Source of the DNA: Bacteroidales bacterium
GTDB lineage: Bacteria; Bacteroidota; Bacteroidia; Bacteroidales; F082
Assembly (NCBI GenBank): GCA_023229245.1
Contig: JALNZU010000011.1
Coordinates: forward strand, 31,551 to 95,550
Length of the DNA: 64,000 nt
Direction: 5' to 3'
Shown here: positions 42,797 to 52,582 of the stretch, one piece after another
How the letters are laid out: each line of letters starts with the position of its first letter
Numbering within the stretch: position 1 is the stretch's first letter
Translations under genes and position numbers: made by a program
Notes under the pieces: model-generated
Told to the model about the DNA's origin: nothing
Database searches by the model: none
The model's input: only the letters and a program-made list of their open reading frames with translations

Positions 42797-43815
42797 AAAA
42801 AGAGATCGCCATTGTCATTTTAAACTATAATGGAAAACGGTTTTTAGAACGTTTCTTAGCTGATGTATTATCCAAGAGCTGCCATTTAGCTGATCTTATA
42901 GTAGCTGATAATGCTTCAACCGATGGTTCAATGGAATATATCCGGGAGAACTTTCCCGAAATACAGTGCATCACTTTTTCAAAAAATTATGGATTTGCCG
43001 GCGGCTACAACAAGGCGCTGCGCAACTTAGAATATCGCTATTATCTGTTGCTCAACTCTGATATCGAAGTGTCGGAAGGTTGGTTAGAGCCTTTGTACGA
43101 GCTGATGGAGTCCGATCCGGCAATAGCTGCCTGCCAGCCTAAATTGCTTTCGTTTGCCGATAAGGCTTATTTTGAATATGCAGGTGCAGCTGGCGGCTTT
43201 ATTGATGCGTTTGGTTATCCCTTTTGTCGTGGCAGGGTTTTTCAGCATATAGAACCCGATCAGGGGCAATATGATGATATCATAGAAGTGTTTTGGGCCA
43301 GCGGTGCGTGTATGTTGGTTAGAAGTGCTGTCTTTCATCAGTTGAACGGCCTGGACGATAGTTTTTTTGCACATATGGAAGAAATAGACTTCTGTTGGAG
43401 GGCAAAGATCAAAGGATATAAAATCATGTATTGCCCTCAATCAAAGGTGTATCATATAGGAGGCGGGACACTGCCAAAGCTGTCACCCAAAAAAACCTAT
43501 CTGAATTTTCGGAATAATTTGAGTATGCTGTACAAAAATCTACCTGCCGGCCGATTGTTTGTAATCATTTTCCTGCGCTTGATATTAGATGGGATCGCAA
43601 GCATCAAATTTCTTACCGATGGCGGCACAGGTGATTTTTTAGCGGTGCTGCGTGCCCATATGCATTTTTATCGTAAACTTCCCAGGTTACATGCACAACG
43701 TAGAAAGATAAAACCAGTGAAAGTCAACCAGATTTACCATAGAAATCTAGTGGTAGACTATTTTCTTTTTCAGAAACATTTTTTCTCTACTTTAGATCAA
43801 CGAAGCTTGAAGTAG
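42793..43815 (+). CDS. Glycosyltransferase family 2 (Wbb/rhamnosyltransferase-like)
   Basis: A 340-residue GT2 with IAIVILNYNG, VADNASTDGSM, the DxD-like region LLLNSDIEV, and ACMLVRSAVF plus FFAHMEEIDFCWRAKIKGYK near the acceptor side. The C-terminal 70 residues are basic, with a probable membrane-associated helix (IIFLRLILDGIASIKF). Translational overlap with the acyltransferase suggests both act on the same envelope lipid, perhaps a lipid A or core sugar step. It is a more distant relative of the operon GT2 enzymes at 5741 and 7936. It converges on aroQ. Confidence 0.87.
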   Translation: MKKEIAIVILNYNGKRFLERFLADVLSKSCHLADLIVADNASTDGSMEYIRENFPEIQCITFSKNYGFAGGYNKALRNLEYRYYLLLNSDIEVSEGWLEPLYELMESDPAIAACQPKLLSFADKAYFEYAGAAGGFIDAFGYPFCRGRVFQHIEPDQGQYDDIIEVFWASGACMLVRSAVFHQLNGLDDSFFAHMEEIDFCWRAKIKGYKIMYCPQSKVYHIGGGTLPKLSPKKTYLNFRNNLSMLYKNLPAGRLFVIIFLRLILDGIASIKFLTDGGTGDFLAVLRAHMHFYRKLPRLHAQRRKIKPVKVNQIYHRNLVVDYFLFQKHFFSTLDQRSLK

Positions 43816-43842
43816 CATATTTGGTGCAACCGCTTTTTACGG

Positions 43843-44283
43843 TCAATCAGTTGATTTACGGAAATTATCAATCAGATATCGTACAGCTACCTCATAGCCA
43901 AACAAGCCCAACCCGCTTATAGCTCCTGCGGCTACTGCTGAAACATATGAATGTGCTCTGAATGGTTCCCGGGCGTAAATATTGGATAAATGTACTTCAA
44001 CTATAGGAATAGCAAAGCTTTGCAATGCATCGGCCAACGCAATGGAGGTATGGGCATACGCACCTGGATTGATGACCACTGCATCACTAACGGGTATTTC
44101 CTGTTGAAGAAAATCAATTAGCTCTCCTTCGCTATTCGATTGAAAATACACTAACTCATGGGCTTCAAACTTCTGATGCAACGCATTCAAAAAGGTATCA
44201 AAAGATGTAGTACCATATATATGGGGCTGTCGCAAACCTGTCAAATTCAGATTGGGACCGTTGATGATCAGGATACGCATCAT
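43843..44283 (-). CDS. aroQ: Type II 3-dehydroquinate dehydratase
   Basis: A 146-residue dodecameric-type dehydroquinase of the shikimate pathway. Signatures are ILIINGPNLNLTGLRQPHIYG with the catalytic Tyr of the lid region, FQSNSEGELIDFLQ, VVINPGAYAHTSIALADAL and EVHLSNIYAREPFR. Two ATGs are adjacent (44283, 44280). Monocistronic, facing the GT2 gene. It supplies the same pathway as aroC (29232) but is not linked to it. Confidence 0.95.
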   Translation of the reverse strand: MMRILIINGPNLNLTGLRQPHIYGTTSFDTFLNALHQKFEAHELVYFQSNSEGELIDFLQQEIPVSDAVVINPGAYAHTSIALADALQSFAIPIVEVHLSNIYAREPFRAHSYVSAVAAGAISGLGLFGYEVAVRYLIDNFRKSTD

Positions 44284-44482
44284 GGGAAATTCAACTTTAA
44301 AATTATTAGGGTAAAATTAAGGCTTTTATCATATTTGTCATAGACAGTCAAAAGGGTCATTACTAATTTTATGCGTAGGAGCTTGTTTAGAGGATTTAAT
44401 TTAGTTGTTCACATCAGAAATGTTTGTATCCTTTTCAGGTCATTCAAAAAAAATGTATTCGGTTGGTATATTGTTTTAACAG

Positions 44483-45073
44483 TCATTGGGTTGGGTTGTC
44501 ATCTAACGCAATCAATAAGTTAGCTATCTCATTCAATTTCAGGACCTTGTCCACACAATTTGTATTGATAGCCATTTGGGGCATAATTGCTGCTTCGGCC
44601 GTTTGTGGGTCTTGTGCAATAGTTAAACCTCCTGCTGCTTTGATCTGAACGATTCCTTGAGAACCATCGTTGTTGGCTCCTGTTAAAATAAGTCCAATAA
44701 GTTTTTCTTTATATACCCGTGCAGCACTATCGAACAGCACGTTAATAGAGGGTCTTGCATAATTTTCTTTTTGTGATACAGTAAGGCTAATAGTGCGGTC
44801 ATTCTCAACCAACATATGATAATTAGGTGGTGCAATAAAGGCATTACCAGCTAGTATCATATCGTAAGGCGATGCTTCTTTAACATGGATAGCTGAGGTA
44901 TTGTTTAAATAATGTGCTAAAAATCCTTCGGAACGTGGTGCCAGGTGCTGTACGATCAGCAAGGGCATAGAGAAATGAGCTGGCAAGGCACTCAAAATTG
45001 TTTTAAGAGCCATCAGTCCGCCTGCTGATGTACCTATAACAATCGCTTCATATTTAAATGATTGTTCCTTCAA
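44483..45073 (-). CDS. CheB-type methylesterase catalytic domain protein (no receiver)
   Basis: A 196-residue protein consisting only of the CheB methylesterase domain. The catalytic triad regions are present: GTSAGG (nucleophile Ser16), IVQHLAP (His) and LTGANNDGSQG (Asp). CheB normally demethylates or deamidates chemoreceptors and is activated by an N-terminal receiver, which is missing here. It lies 10 nt after CheR in a cluster with two hybrid kinases, so its substrate may be a glutamate in a sensor kinase (for example in the coiled-coil region of the kinase at 45980). That is inference. Confidence 0.88.
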   Translation of the reverse strand: MKEQSFKYEAIVIGTSAGGLMALKTILSALPAHFSMPLLIVQHLAPRSEGFLAHYLNNTSAIHVKEASPYDMILAGNAFIAPPNYHMLVENDRTISLTVSQKENYARPSINVLFDSAARVYKEKLIGLILTGANNDGSQGIVQIKAAGGLTIAQDPQTAEAAIMPQMAINTNCVDKVLKLNEIANLLIALDDNPTQ

Positions 45074-45083
45074 TCTTTTTATC

Positions 45084-45932
45084 TTACTGCAGTTTAAGTT
45101 TAAAGATTTTTTCCTTCTCGTCTATCACAACAAACTGATCGGCCAATCCGGTGAACATCAAACTTTCTTTGGAGCCTAAGCCCAGATAGCCGCCTTTGAT
45201 CAGGCTGTTTTTAAATAAGGCCACCACCTTAGCCTGTAAACTTTTATTAAAATATATCAATACGTTACGGCATACGATAAGATGTGCTTCGGTAAACACG
45301 CTATCGGTTACCAGATTATGTTCGGCAAAGACAATATTAGTTCGCAAGCGTTGATCAAGGATCACCGAATCGTATTTTGCGATATAGTAATCAGAAAATG
45401 AGCGTGTACCTCCGGCAGCTTGATAATTGCTTGTATAATCTTTTATACGGGCAATAGGATATATCCCTTTACGTGCGGTTTCTAAAACGATAGGGTTAAA
45501 ATCAGTGGCGTAAATCTGAGTGCGGTCTAATAGTTTTTCCTCTTGCAACATGATTGCAAAAGAATAGACTTCTTCGCCTGTAGCACATCCGGCATGCCAT
45601 ATTTTAATATACGGATAGGTTTTCAGTATAGGTAAGACTTCTTTACGGATGCGGATATAAAAACTCGGGTCGCGAAACATTTCGGTAACACTGATTGAAA
45701 GATCGCGTAAGATAGTTTCGATGAATCCTTTCTCATGTAAAAGCTTATGTTGCAACTCAGTAATGCTGTTCAAGCCTAATGCTTTGGTTCGAAACACTAA
45801 CCTCCGGATGATATGTGCTTTGTTATACTCCCGAAAATCATAGCCAAATTGACTGTTCAGTGCATGTAAGAACAGGTCAACCTCTAATTCCTGTAGGTCA
45901 AGAAGCCTATGATACTCTTTGGAATTTGTCAT
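45084..45932 (-). CDS. CheR-type protein-glutamate methyltransferase
   Basis: A 282-residue CheR-like SAM-dependent methyltransferase. The CheR_N helical domain (LFLHALNSQFGYDFREYN) precedes the catalytic domain with IKIWHAGCATGEEVYSFAIM (motif I), FRDPSFY and IVCRNVLIYFN. It should methylate glutamate side chains, opposing the CheB protein just downstream. The frame is open from a TTG at 45956; the ATG at 45932 (MTNSKEYHRLL) is preferred. It starts 47 nt after the 1458-residue kinase gene. No CheA, CheW or MCP gene is in the window. Confidence 0.9.
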   Translation of the reverse strand: MTNSKEYHRLLDLQELEVDLFLHALNSQFGYDFREYNKAHIIRRLVFRTKALGLNSITELQHKLLHEKGFIETILRDLSISVTEMFRDPSFYIRIRKEVLPILKTYPYIKIWHAGCATGEEVYSFAIMLQEEKLLDRTQIYATDFNPIVLETARKGIYPIARIKDYTSNYQAAGGTRSFSDYYIAKYDSVILDQRLRTNIVFAEHNLVTDSVFTEAHLIVCRNVLIYFNKSLQAKVVALFKNSLIKGGYLGLGSKESLMFTGLADQFVVIDEKEKIFKLKLQ

Positions 45933-45979
45933 AGCCCAATATGGTCTTTTTCCCAATTACCGTAGGTGGAAATTTTATA

Positions 45980-48900
45980 TTACCTATACAACCAAACCCG
46001 CAGCATTGATACTAGTTTATCATTATCAAAAGGTTTGGTCAGATATTCATTAGCTCCGGCTGCAATACATTTCTCGCGATCGTCTTTCATAGCTTTTGCT
46101 GTCAAAGCGATAATAGGTAGCTGGGTATGTGTAGGGTCTTTACGAATCTCCCGAATAGCTTCATACCCATCCATCTCGGGCATCATAATATCCATCAGTA
46201 TCAGGTCTACATCATTGTTTTCGCTGAGTTTCTGTAACCCATCTTTGCCATTTCGTGCGATGATGACTTTCATCTCATAACTTTCGAGCAGGCTTGCCAA
46301 TGCAAACACATTACGCATATCATCATCCACTATAAGTATTTTTTTTCCACTCAATATATCTTCCCGTGTATGTATTTTTTTCAGCATTTCTTGTTTGCTG
46401 GGTGGCAATTTCGATTCAACCTGATGCAGAAAGAGAATAGTTTCTGACAGCAGTCGTTCAAACGATCGTGCTCCTTTGAGTATGATGCTGTCGGCATACC
46501 GTTGAAGCTTCATGGTATCTTTTTCCGATAGCTCTTGTGAAGTATAAATGATCACAGGAAGATTTTCAATTTTCTTTTCAAGTTTGATCCAGTCGAGCAA
46601 TTCATACCCGCTCATCCCTTCTAAACCCAGATCAAGGATCAAGCAGTCAAACTTTGATTTGGAAAGATGTTCTACTGCTGCTTCGGCATTAGCTACAGCA
46701 ACTATCTCTACCCCTTCTATCTGCAGTAGGTTACAAATGCTTTTACGGGTAATCTCATCATCTTCAACTACTAACAGATTTCGTATCTTAGCTGCTAATA
46801 CGTCTTCAATTCGGGTGAAGGCTTCTTCCAATGTTTCGCGGCTGACAGGCTTCCGCAGATAACCTATCGCACCTTTCTTCATCGCTTCCATCGACTTATC
46901 GGCGGCCGAAATGATGTGTACTGGTATGTGTCGTGTGCGCTTGCTTTGTTTTAAGCGTTCGATCACCTGATATCCATCTATGCCCGGCAGTCCAATATCA
47001 AGTAACACAGCATGTGGCTGATAAAAATCGGCATAATGCAAGCCGCTTTCACCGTCATAAGCTATCAGACCTTTGAACTGATAATCATGTGCCAGATCAA
47101 GCAGCAGGCTGGCAAAATCCACATCGTCCTCGATGATCAGCAATAATTTGTCGTTTGGATACAACTCACCCCTATCGTCTATTGCTATAGTAACGGTATC
47201 AGGTGAAGGTATCGTTGTGCTTGTCTCAGCCTGAGAAATATTCGTATCTTCTGTAAGGTCTATTTCTTCTTGAGATGGTGGATTTGGTTCAGTTAGCTCG
47301 TCATTTCCAAACCGTTCAATATAGTTTTGGGGCAGTATCAATGTAAAGCTAGTACCTTTTCCTTCTTGGCTTTCGACGTGCAATGCTCCTCCCAATAGTT
47401 CGGCAAATGCTTTTGAGATGCTAAGCCCTAATCCCGTGCCGCCATATTTACGGCTTGTAGTTCCATCGGCCTGACGAAATGCCTCAAAAATGAGCTGAAG
47501 CTTGTCGTGAGGGATACCAATCCCGGTATCTATCACCGAAAAAGCTATCGCCTCTTCTGGAGGTATGACAAATGAATCGGGTATCAGAGACGCATCTGGC
47601 CTGTATATATTGAGCCTTACGCTTCCGTTATGAGTAAATTTTATCGCATTGGAAAGCAGGTTTTTGAGTATCTGGTATAATCGTTTGCTATCTGTTTTTA
47701 TCGAAAGTGGAAGAAGCTTTGAAGTAGTTACAGCAAGCTCTAATCCTTTTCGTTCGGCCATAGTGCCGAAGTTTTTCTGTACAAAAGACGAGACGTCATC
47801 TAAATACATACTTTCGATATAAAGGTCAATCTTACCCGATTCAACTTTATTCAGGTCGAGTATCTCGTTAATAAGTTCTATCAGGTCGGTACCAGAACTA
47901 TTGATTGTTTTGGCATACTCAAGCTCTTTCTCATCAAGATGTTGTTTTTTGTTTTCGGCTAAGAGTTGTGAGAGCACTAAAATACTATTAAGTGGTGTCC
48001 GCAGTTCATGCGACATATTAGCTAAAAACTCTGACTTATATCGGGATGCCTGTTCCAGATCTTTGGCTTTCTGTTCAATCTCTTTACGCGCTATTTCTAA
48101 CTCTTTATTTTTTTCGTTGATGGCATCCCGTTGTTCTTCCAATGCTTTGGTGCGTTCTTCTAATTCTTCATTGGTTACCTTCAGTTCTTCTTTTTGTGCC
48201 TGAAGGTTTTCTTCAGAGGTGCGAAGAGCTATGGTTTGTTGTTGCAGCTCCTCATTGGCCTGCCGAAGCTCTTCCTGCTGCACACTAAGTTCATTGGCTT
48301 GTTCTTGTGTATGTGTTAATAACTGCTTTACCTTTTCTGCTGCTAACATGGTTTTCATTGCTATGGCAATATTTACATTAGCTAACTTCAGAAAATCCAT
48401 AGTCAGTTCGTTGTCCGGTTGAGTAGTCACCAATTCTACAACCCCAACGAGCTCTGTTTCATGCATCAGCGGCATCAGTATAATTGTAGATGCATTAATC
48501 ATTGAGCTACCGGTTTTGATGATCAGTTCGTTTCCTTCAACTTGTTTAATGATCATGGGTTGTTTGGAACTTGCCACTTGTCCGGCTAAGCCATCCGAAA
48601 AGGATAGCACTTTGTCCTGTTTAGGTTTTCTATGTCCGTAACAAGCCATTATGGTCAGCGTTTCCGATGGCTGATCCGCATAATAGATATATCCCAACTG
48701 GGCCTGAACATAGGGTGTGATAAAATGTATGATCTTTTCGCTCAGGTCTTTCAACGAGCTGTTATCGCTCATTTGCTTGTCGAGCAGGTTAATACCCGAT
48801 TTAAGCCAGTCTTGATTAGCGGTGTAGATTGCGTTTTGGTTCAATGTTTTTGTCATCTCGAAGAGCGCCAGATTAAGGGTATCTTTTTCGCTGCGCGGTA

Positions 48901-50356
48901 TGACGTTCACACTATAATCGCCTTCCGCAATCCGATTTGCTTGATCAACAACCTGTTTGAAGCTTTCGACCATTTGATTCATTGATTTCCCAAGGGTATC
49001 ACCTTCACTTCGTATCCTGACTTTTTCGCTATAATCGCCTTTAGCCATCAGGCGGGCTACATTGGCATACTCCTGAAGGGCATTCAATAAGCGATTAAAA
49101 GTATCAACCATTTCCCCTATCTCATTATTTGGAGCTTTGATTTGCTTGGTATCAAGCAGTCCGTCAGCTACTTCCTTAGCCCACGATGAAAGTTGCTTGA
49201 TTGGGTTGACAAACCATCTGGTTACTAAAATAGATGTAAAGAAAACTACTATAATGGTGATGATAAAGGTCAGTTTGACTATATCAGACAACATTTTGGC
49301 ATAGGCAAAAGCTTCATTATGTTCAATCTCTTCTACCAATGCCCAGTTTACACCTAACTGTTCTACCAGATTCAGATTGCGATAGATACCCAACACATAT
49401 TTTCCATTCAGGTCGCTGTCGTAAGTAGATACTTTTTCTTCTTCCAACTCTTTTTCTTTCAGCAGCGACAAGTTATTTCGGTTTTGTAGAAAAAATAACC
49501 AGTCTTTCACTTTTTGGTTATCCAGTTTGGTATGCAGTATATCGGAGACATCGCCAAACCGCATAGCTGAGCGTAACAGGCGGTCGCTTCCGACTATAAA
49601 AGCTTGTCCTGTTTCGCCATAGCCAGCATCTTGTCGGATGATCTGGTTAATGCGGTCCATAGTGATCTGTAAAGCGATCATTCCTATCAGGCCTCCCGAT
49701 TCATCAATGACTGGCTGTACGAAGAAACCAGATAATTTCTCAAATGATGGTTCATAAAATTCAAGGTCGGAGAAATACCGTTTCTTTTGCTCCAATGTGT
49801 TTCGTACTGTAGCAGCAAAACGTGTTTGTTTATACGGGCCGGTAAATAAGTTACTGCCTACATCAGCCTCGTTGCGCATGCTAAAAAGTATATTTCCCTG
49901 CTCACCTATATAATATATGTCGTAATATCCCAATTTATGGATCAGGTTTTTGAACTCGTCTTTATGACTTTGTATCAGGTTTTGATATTCTTCGGTTTGA
50001 ACGTATTGTTCAGGGTCGTTTTTATAGCGTTGGTAACCAAGGCTTAGCTCTTTCAACAATTGCTGATCGCCGCGATGCTTGCTGTTGGTTTCAAGAAATT
50101 CTATGACTTCATTGAAAAAGGTATTGATATATTCAACTCTAAGCTGTGAAGTAGTGTTAAGCGATTTCTCGGCTACTATTGTCAGTCCGTGATAGGCATT
50201 TAAAAAATTGATAAAGCTTATTACTGCCAGAGGGATGAGTGAGATAGCCAAAAACCATATCAATAACGACTTACCAACGCCTATATAACGCCATGATCTA
50301 AGTGAAAACTTAAGCTTTTCCCAGGTGGTAGCGTTGTTATAATCTAAGTTTTTCAT
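45980..50356 (-). CDS. Multidomain hybrid histidine kinase (Cache-HAMP-GAF-HisKA-HATPase-REC-REC-REC)
   Basis: A 1458-residue sensor kinase. Domains in order: transmembrane helix near 30-52, a Cache-like periplasmic domain, second helix about 360-385, HAMP (VNPIKQLSSWAKEVADG) and a further HAMP-like pair to about 515, GAF about 530-665. A long coiled coil follows (ELSVQQEELRQANEELQQQT), then HisKA with NMSHELRTPLNS (His near 783), HATPase about 885-1005 (GTGLGLSISKAF), and three receivers starting about 1069, 1190 and 1338, each with an acceptor Asp (LLDIGLP, ILDLGL, LMDIMMP). It probably integrates periplasmic and cytoplasmic signals into a phosphorelay. Glutamate/glutamine-rich coiled coil makes it a candidate CheR/CheB substrate. 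Confidence 0.92.
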   Translation of the reverse strand: MKNLDYNNATTWEKLKFSLRSWRYIGVGKSLLIWFLAISLIPLAVISFINFLNAYHGLTIVAEKSLNTTSQLRVEYINTFFNEVIEFLETNSKHRGDQQLLKELSLGYQRYKNDPEQYVQTEEYQNLIQSHKDEFKNLIHKLGYYDIYYIGEQGNILFSMRNEADVGSNLFTGPYKQTRFAATVRNTLEQKKRYFSDLEFYEPSFEKLSGFFVQPVIDESGGLIGMIALQITMDRINQIIRQDAGYGETGQAFIVGSDRLLRSAMRFGDVSDILHTKLDNQKVKDWLFFLQNRNNLSLLKEKELEEEKVSTYDSDLNGKYVLGIYRNLNLVEQLGVNWALVEEIEHNEAFAYAKMLSDIVKLTFIITIIVVFFTSILVTRWFVNPIKQLSSWAKEVADGLLDTKQIKAPNNEIGEMVDTFNRLLNALQEYANVARLMAKGDYSEKVRIRSEGDTLGKSMNQMVESFKQVVDQANRIAEGDYSVNVIPRSEKDTLNLALFEMTKTLNQNAIYTANQDWLKSGINLLDKQMSDNSSLKDLSEKIIHFITPYVQAQLGYIYYADQPSETLTIMACYGHRKPKQDKVLSFSDGLAGQVASSKQPMIIKQVEGNELIIKTGSSMINASTIILMPLMHETELVGVVELVTTQPDNELTMDFLKLANVNIAIAMKTMLAAEKVKQLLTHTQEQANELSVQQEELRQANEELQQQTIALRTSEENLQAQKEELKVTNEELEERTKALEEQRDAINEKNKELEIARKEIEQKAKDLEQASRYKSEFLANMSHELRTPLNSILVLSQLLAENKKQHLDEKELEYAKTINSSGTDLIELINEILDLNKVESGKIDLYIESMYLDDVSSFVQKNFGTMAERKGLELAVTTSKLLPLSIKTDSKRLYQILKNLLSNAIKFTHNGSVRLNIYRPDASLIPDSFVIPPEEAIAFSVIDTGIGIPHDKLQLIFEAFRQADGTTSRKYGGTGLGLSISKAFAELLGGALHVESQEGKGTSFTLILPQNYIERFGNDELTEPNPPSQEEIDLTEDTNISQAETSTTIPSPDTVTIAIDDRGELYPNDKLLLIIEDDVDFASLLLDLAHDYQFKGLIAYDGESGLHYADFYQPHAVLLDIGLPGIDGYQVIERLKQSKRTRHIPVHIISAADKSMEAMKKGAIGYLRKPVSRETLEEAFTRIEDVLAAKIRNLLVVEDDEITRKSICNLLQIEGVEIVAVANAEAAVEHLSKSKFDCLILDLGLEGMSGYELLDWIKLEKKIENLPVIIYTSQELSEKDTMKLQRYADSIILKGARSFERLLSETILFLHQVESKLPPSKQEMLKKIHTREDILSGKKILIVDDDMRNVFALASLLESYEMKVIIARNGKDGLQKLSENNDVDLILMDIMMPEMDGYEAIREIRKDPTHTQLPIIALTAKAMKDDREKCIAAGANEYLTKPFDNDKLVSMLRVWLYR

Positions 50357-50435
50357 ACTAATCGGTTCACTTGGGTATAATAATTTATTTCACATAATAC
50401 GCTTCAAGTCGTATTCGGTTTATCAAAAGCTATGT

Positions 50436-52460
50436 TTAGGTATGCATCAGGGCAAATTTTTCGATGGTATCGTATAGCTCTACCGGGTTCACAGGTTTGG
50501 CAATATAATAATCCATTCCAGCTGCCAGGCATTTCTCGCGATCGCCTTTCATCGCATGGGCTGTCATAGCAACTATAGGTGTGTGGAAATCTTTGTCTTG
50601 TTCAAACTTACGTATGTTGCGTGTAGCATCGAATCCGTCCATCTCAGGCATTTGAACATCCATCAAGATCAGATCGTATTGTTTTTCTAACGCTTTGTCC
50701 ATAGCTACTTTACCGTTTTCGGCTAACTCGACTATCCAGCCACGCTTTTCGAGCAGTTGAACTACTATCTTACGATTGATGATCTGGTCTTCGGCCACGA
50801 GTATGTGTAGTGGCTGGCTGCTTGAGCTTGGTGTTTCAGATGTATCTGTTGTGGGGTCTTGTTTTAGTGTAGTATCACCAAATTTATCCTTCAGATATTG
50901 TTTCAGTGCTGACTGTAGCAGAGGTTTTGTCAGGAAGTCATATTTCTCGGTACGTTTCAGCTTGAGCAGGTCAATATTCGATTTGCTGGGCGATAATAGT
51001 ACGATTTCTGGTTTCTTACGCGACTTAAGCATGGCAATGATCTCTTCAGCTAGTTCAAATCCGTTTTTTTCTCGCAGATAATAATCAATGATGATCAGAT
51101 CGAAGTCTGTTGTTTTGATCATCTTAAGCACCGATTCGCATGTATTCACTGATACTAACTTAATTCCCCAATGATTGAAGATTTCGTCCAATAGTGAAAC
51201 AGATGCAGGATGATCATCTACTAATAGCACGGCAAATTCCGTCACTGGTTTTGATAATTTGAGTTCCCAAGGTAGTTCAAGTTGTTCGCCTGTGATCATA
51301 TTTAATTTGAAGCTAAACGTACTTCCTTGTCCTTCAGCACTTTCAACCTCTATGATGCCTCCCATCATATTCACTAATTTTTGGGAGATGGTTAGTCCTA
51401 ACCCGGTGCCGCCATGAGTTCGGGTAGTAGATGTATCTACCTGAGTATAAGATTGAAACAAACGGTTTATTTTTTTCTTAGGTATTCCAATACCCGTATC
51501 GAACACACTAAACTCAAGCCTTACCTGTTCTTCAATATGTTCTAACATCTTCACCCTGATGCCTATTGTTCCTTCTTCGGTAAACTTGATAGCATTTCCA
51601 AGCAGGTTGATCAAAATCTGTCGGATGCGTAATGGGTCGCCTATAAGTATATCGGGTAGATCGGGTGAAATTTCGCATATGAACTCTAACTTCTCCACAA
51701 ATACTTTTACCGACAACAGATTCACTACTTTCTCAACCAGGTCTCTAATGCTGAACTCTATTTCTTCTAACTCCAACTTATCGGCTTCTATCTTTGAGAT
51801 ATCCAATATTTCATTAATAATTTCCAGCAAGGCTTCACCCGAGTTGCGTATATCCACTAATCGTTCGCGCTGGGAGGCACTGATGGCATCGTCCATCAGT
51901 CCTATATCGGTAAGACCAATGATCCCGTTTAGTGGGGTACGAATCTCATGGCTCATATTAGCTAAAAATGAGCTTTTGGCTATAGTAGCTTCTTCGGCAA
52001 TTTGCTTGGCATGGTTAAGCTCTTTTATAGTCTTTTCCAACTGCTTGGTAGTCTGCTCCAATGCATGCTTATGTTGAAAAAACTCAATAAATGCTTTTAT
52101 CTTACTCTGTAAAATTTCCAGGTCAAGTGGTTTATACAGATAATCTACTGCTCCCGTTTCATATCCTTTAAACACATGCTGTCGCTGTTTGCTGATCGCT
52201 GTCACAAAAATGATAGGTATATGACGTGTCTTATCGGAGCTGCGCATGATCTCGGCTACTTCAAAGCCATCCATACCTGGCATCTGAACGTCTAACAAAA
52301 CTAATGCGATCTCATGCTCCAACATAAGTCCAAGAGCTTCATTACCCGAGCCGGCTTTGATTATATTGAGTTCGTTACTTTCAAGTATGCCTTCAAGAGA
52401 TAAAAGGTTCTCCGGCCTGTCATCAACTATCAGGATATTAAATTTAGGTTGGGATTTCAT
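50436..52460 (-). CDS. Soluble hybrid histidine kinase (REC-HisKA-HATPase-REC-REC)
   Basis: A 674-residue cytoplasmic kinase without membrane segments. An N-terminal receiver (ILIVDDRPENL, VLLDVQMPGMDG) is followed by a coiled coil, HisKA (NMSHEIRTPLNG, His near 171), HATPase (GTGLGLTISQKL), a central receiver-like domain (VLLVDDHPASV, IIIDYYLREKNG) and a C-terminal receiver (HILVAEDQIINR, LILMDVQMPEMDG). The first receiver may take phosphate from the membrane kinase encoded 79 nt downstream. The open frame begins at a TTG (52505), but the ATG at 52460 gives the receiver a normal start, and a -7 box at 52503-52510 covers the longer start. Confidence 0.92.
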   Translation of the reverse strand: MKSQPKFNILIVDDRPENLLSLEGILESNELNIIKAGSGNEALGLMLEHEIALVLLDVQMPGMDGFEVAEIMRSSDKTRHIPIIFVTAISKQRQHVFKGYETGAVDYLYKPLDLEILQSKIKAFIEFFQHKHALEQTTKQLEKTIKELNHAKQIAEEATIAKSSFLANMSHEIRTPLNGIIGLTDIGLMDDAISASQRERLVDIRNSGEALLEIINEILDISKIEADKLELEEIEFSIRDLVEKVVNLLSVKVFVEKLEFICEISPDLPDILIGDPLRIRQILINLLGNAIKFTEEGTIGIRVKMLEHIEEQVRLEFSVFDTGIGIPKKKINRLFQSYTQVDTSTTRTHGGTGLGLTISQKLVNMMGGIIEVESAEGQGSTFSFKLNMITGEQLELPWELKLSKPVTEFAVLLVDDHPASVSLLDEIFNHWGIKLVSVNTCESVLKMIKTTDFDLIIIDYYLREKNGFELAEEIIAMLKSRKKPEIVLLSPSKSNIDLLKLKRTEKYDFLTKPLLQSALKQYLKDKFGDTTLKQDPTTDTSETPSSSSQPLHILVAEDQIINRKIVVQLLEKRGWIVELAENGKVAMDKALEKQYDLILMDVQMPEMDGFDATRNIRKFEQDKDFHTPIVAMTAHAMKGDREKCLAAGMDYYIAKPVNPVELYDTIEKFALMHT

Positions 52461-52502
52461 GGTGTTGTCTATTTCGCTGATAAAATATATTGGATTGCAA
52501 AG

Positions 52503-52510
52503 CAAATATA
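52503..52510 (-). promoter_or_regulatory. Candidate -7 box for the signalling block
   Basis: Minus-strand TATATTTG fits TAnnTTTG, 42 nt before the ATG at 52460. It may drive the hybrid-kinase/CheR/CheB run. Confidence 0.38.
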
Positions 52511-52582
52511 CGAAGTCATTTAAAACAACACATCAGACAAATCGTTTTTCCCTATGGGATTGCCTATTCACCGCATTTAACC

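Noticed and set aside
43829..43843. Terminator between GT2 and aroQ
   Set aside because: The stem is only 4 bp (ACCG/CGGT), too weak to call.
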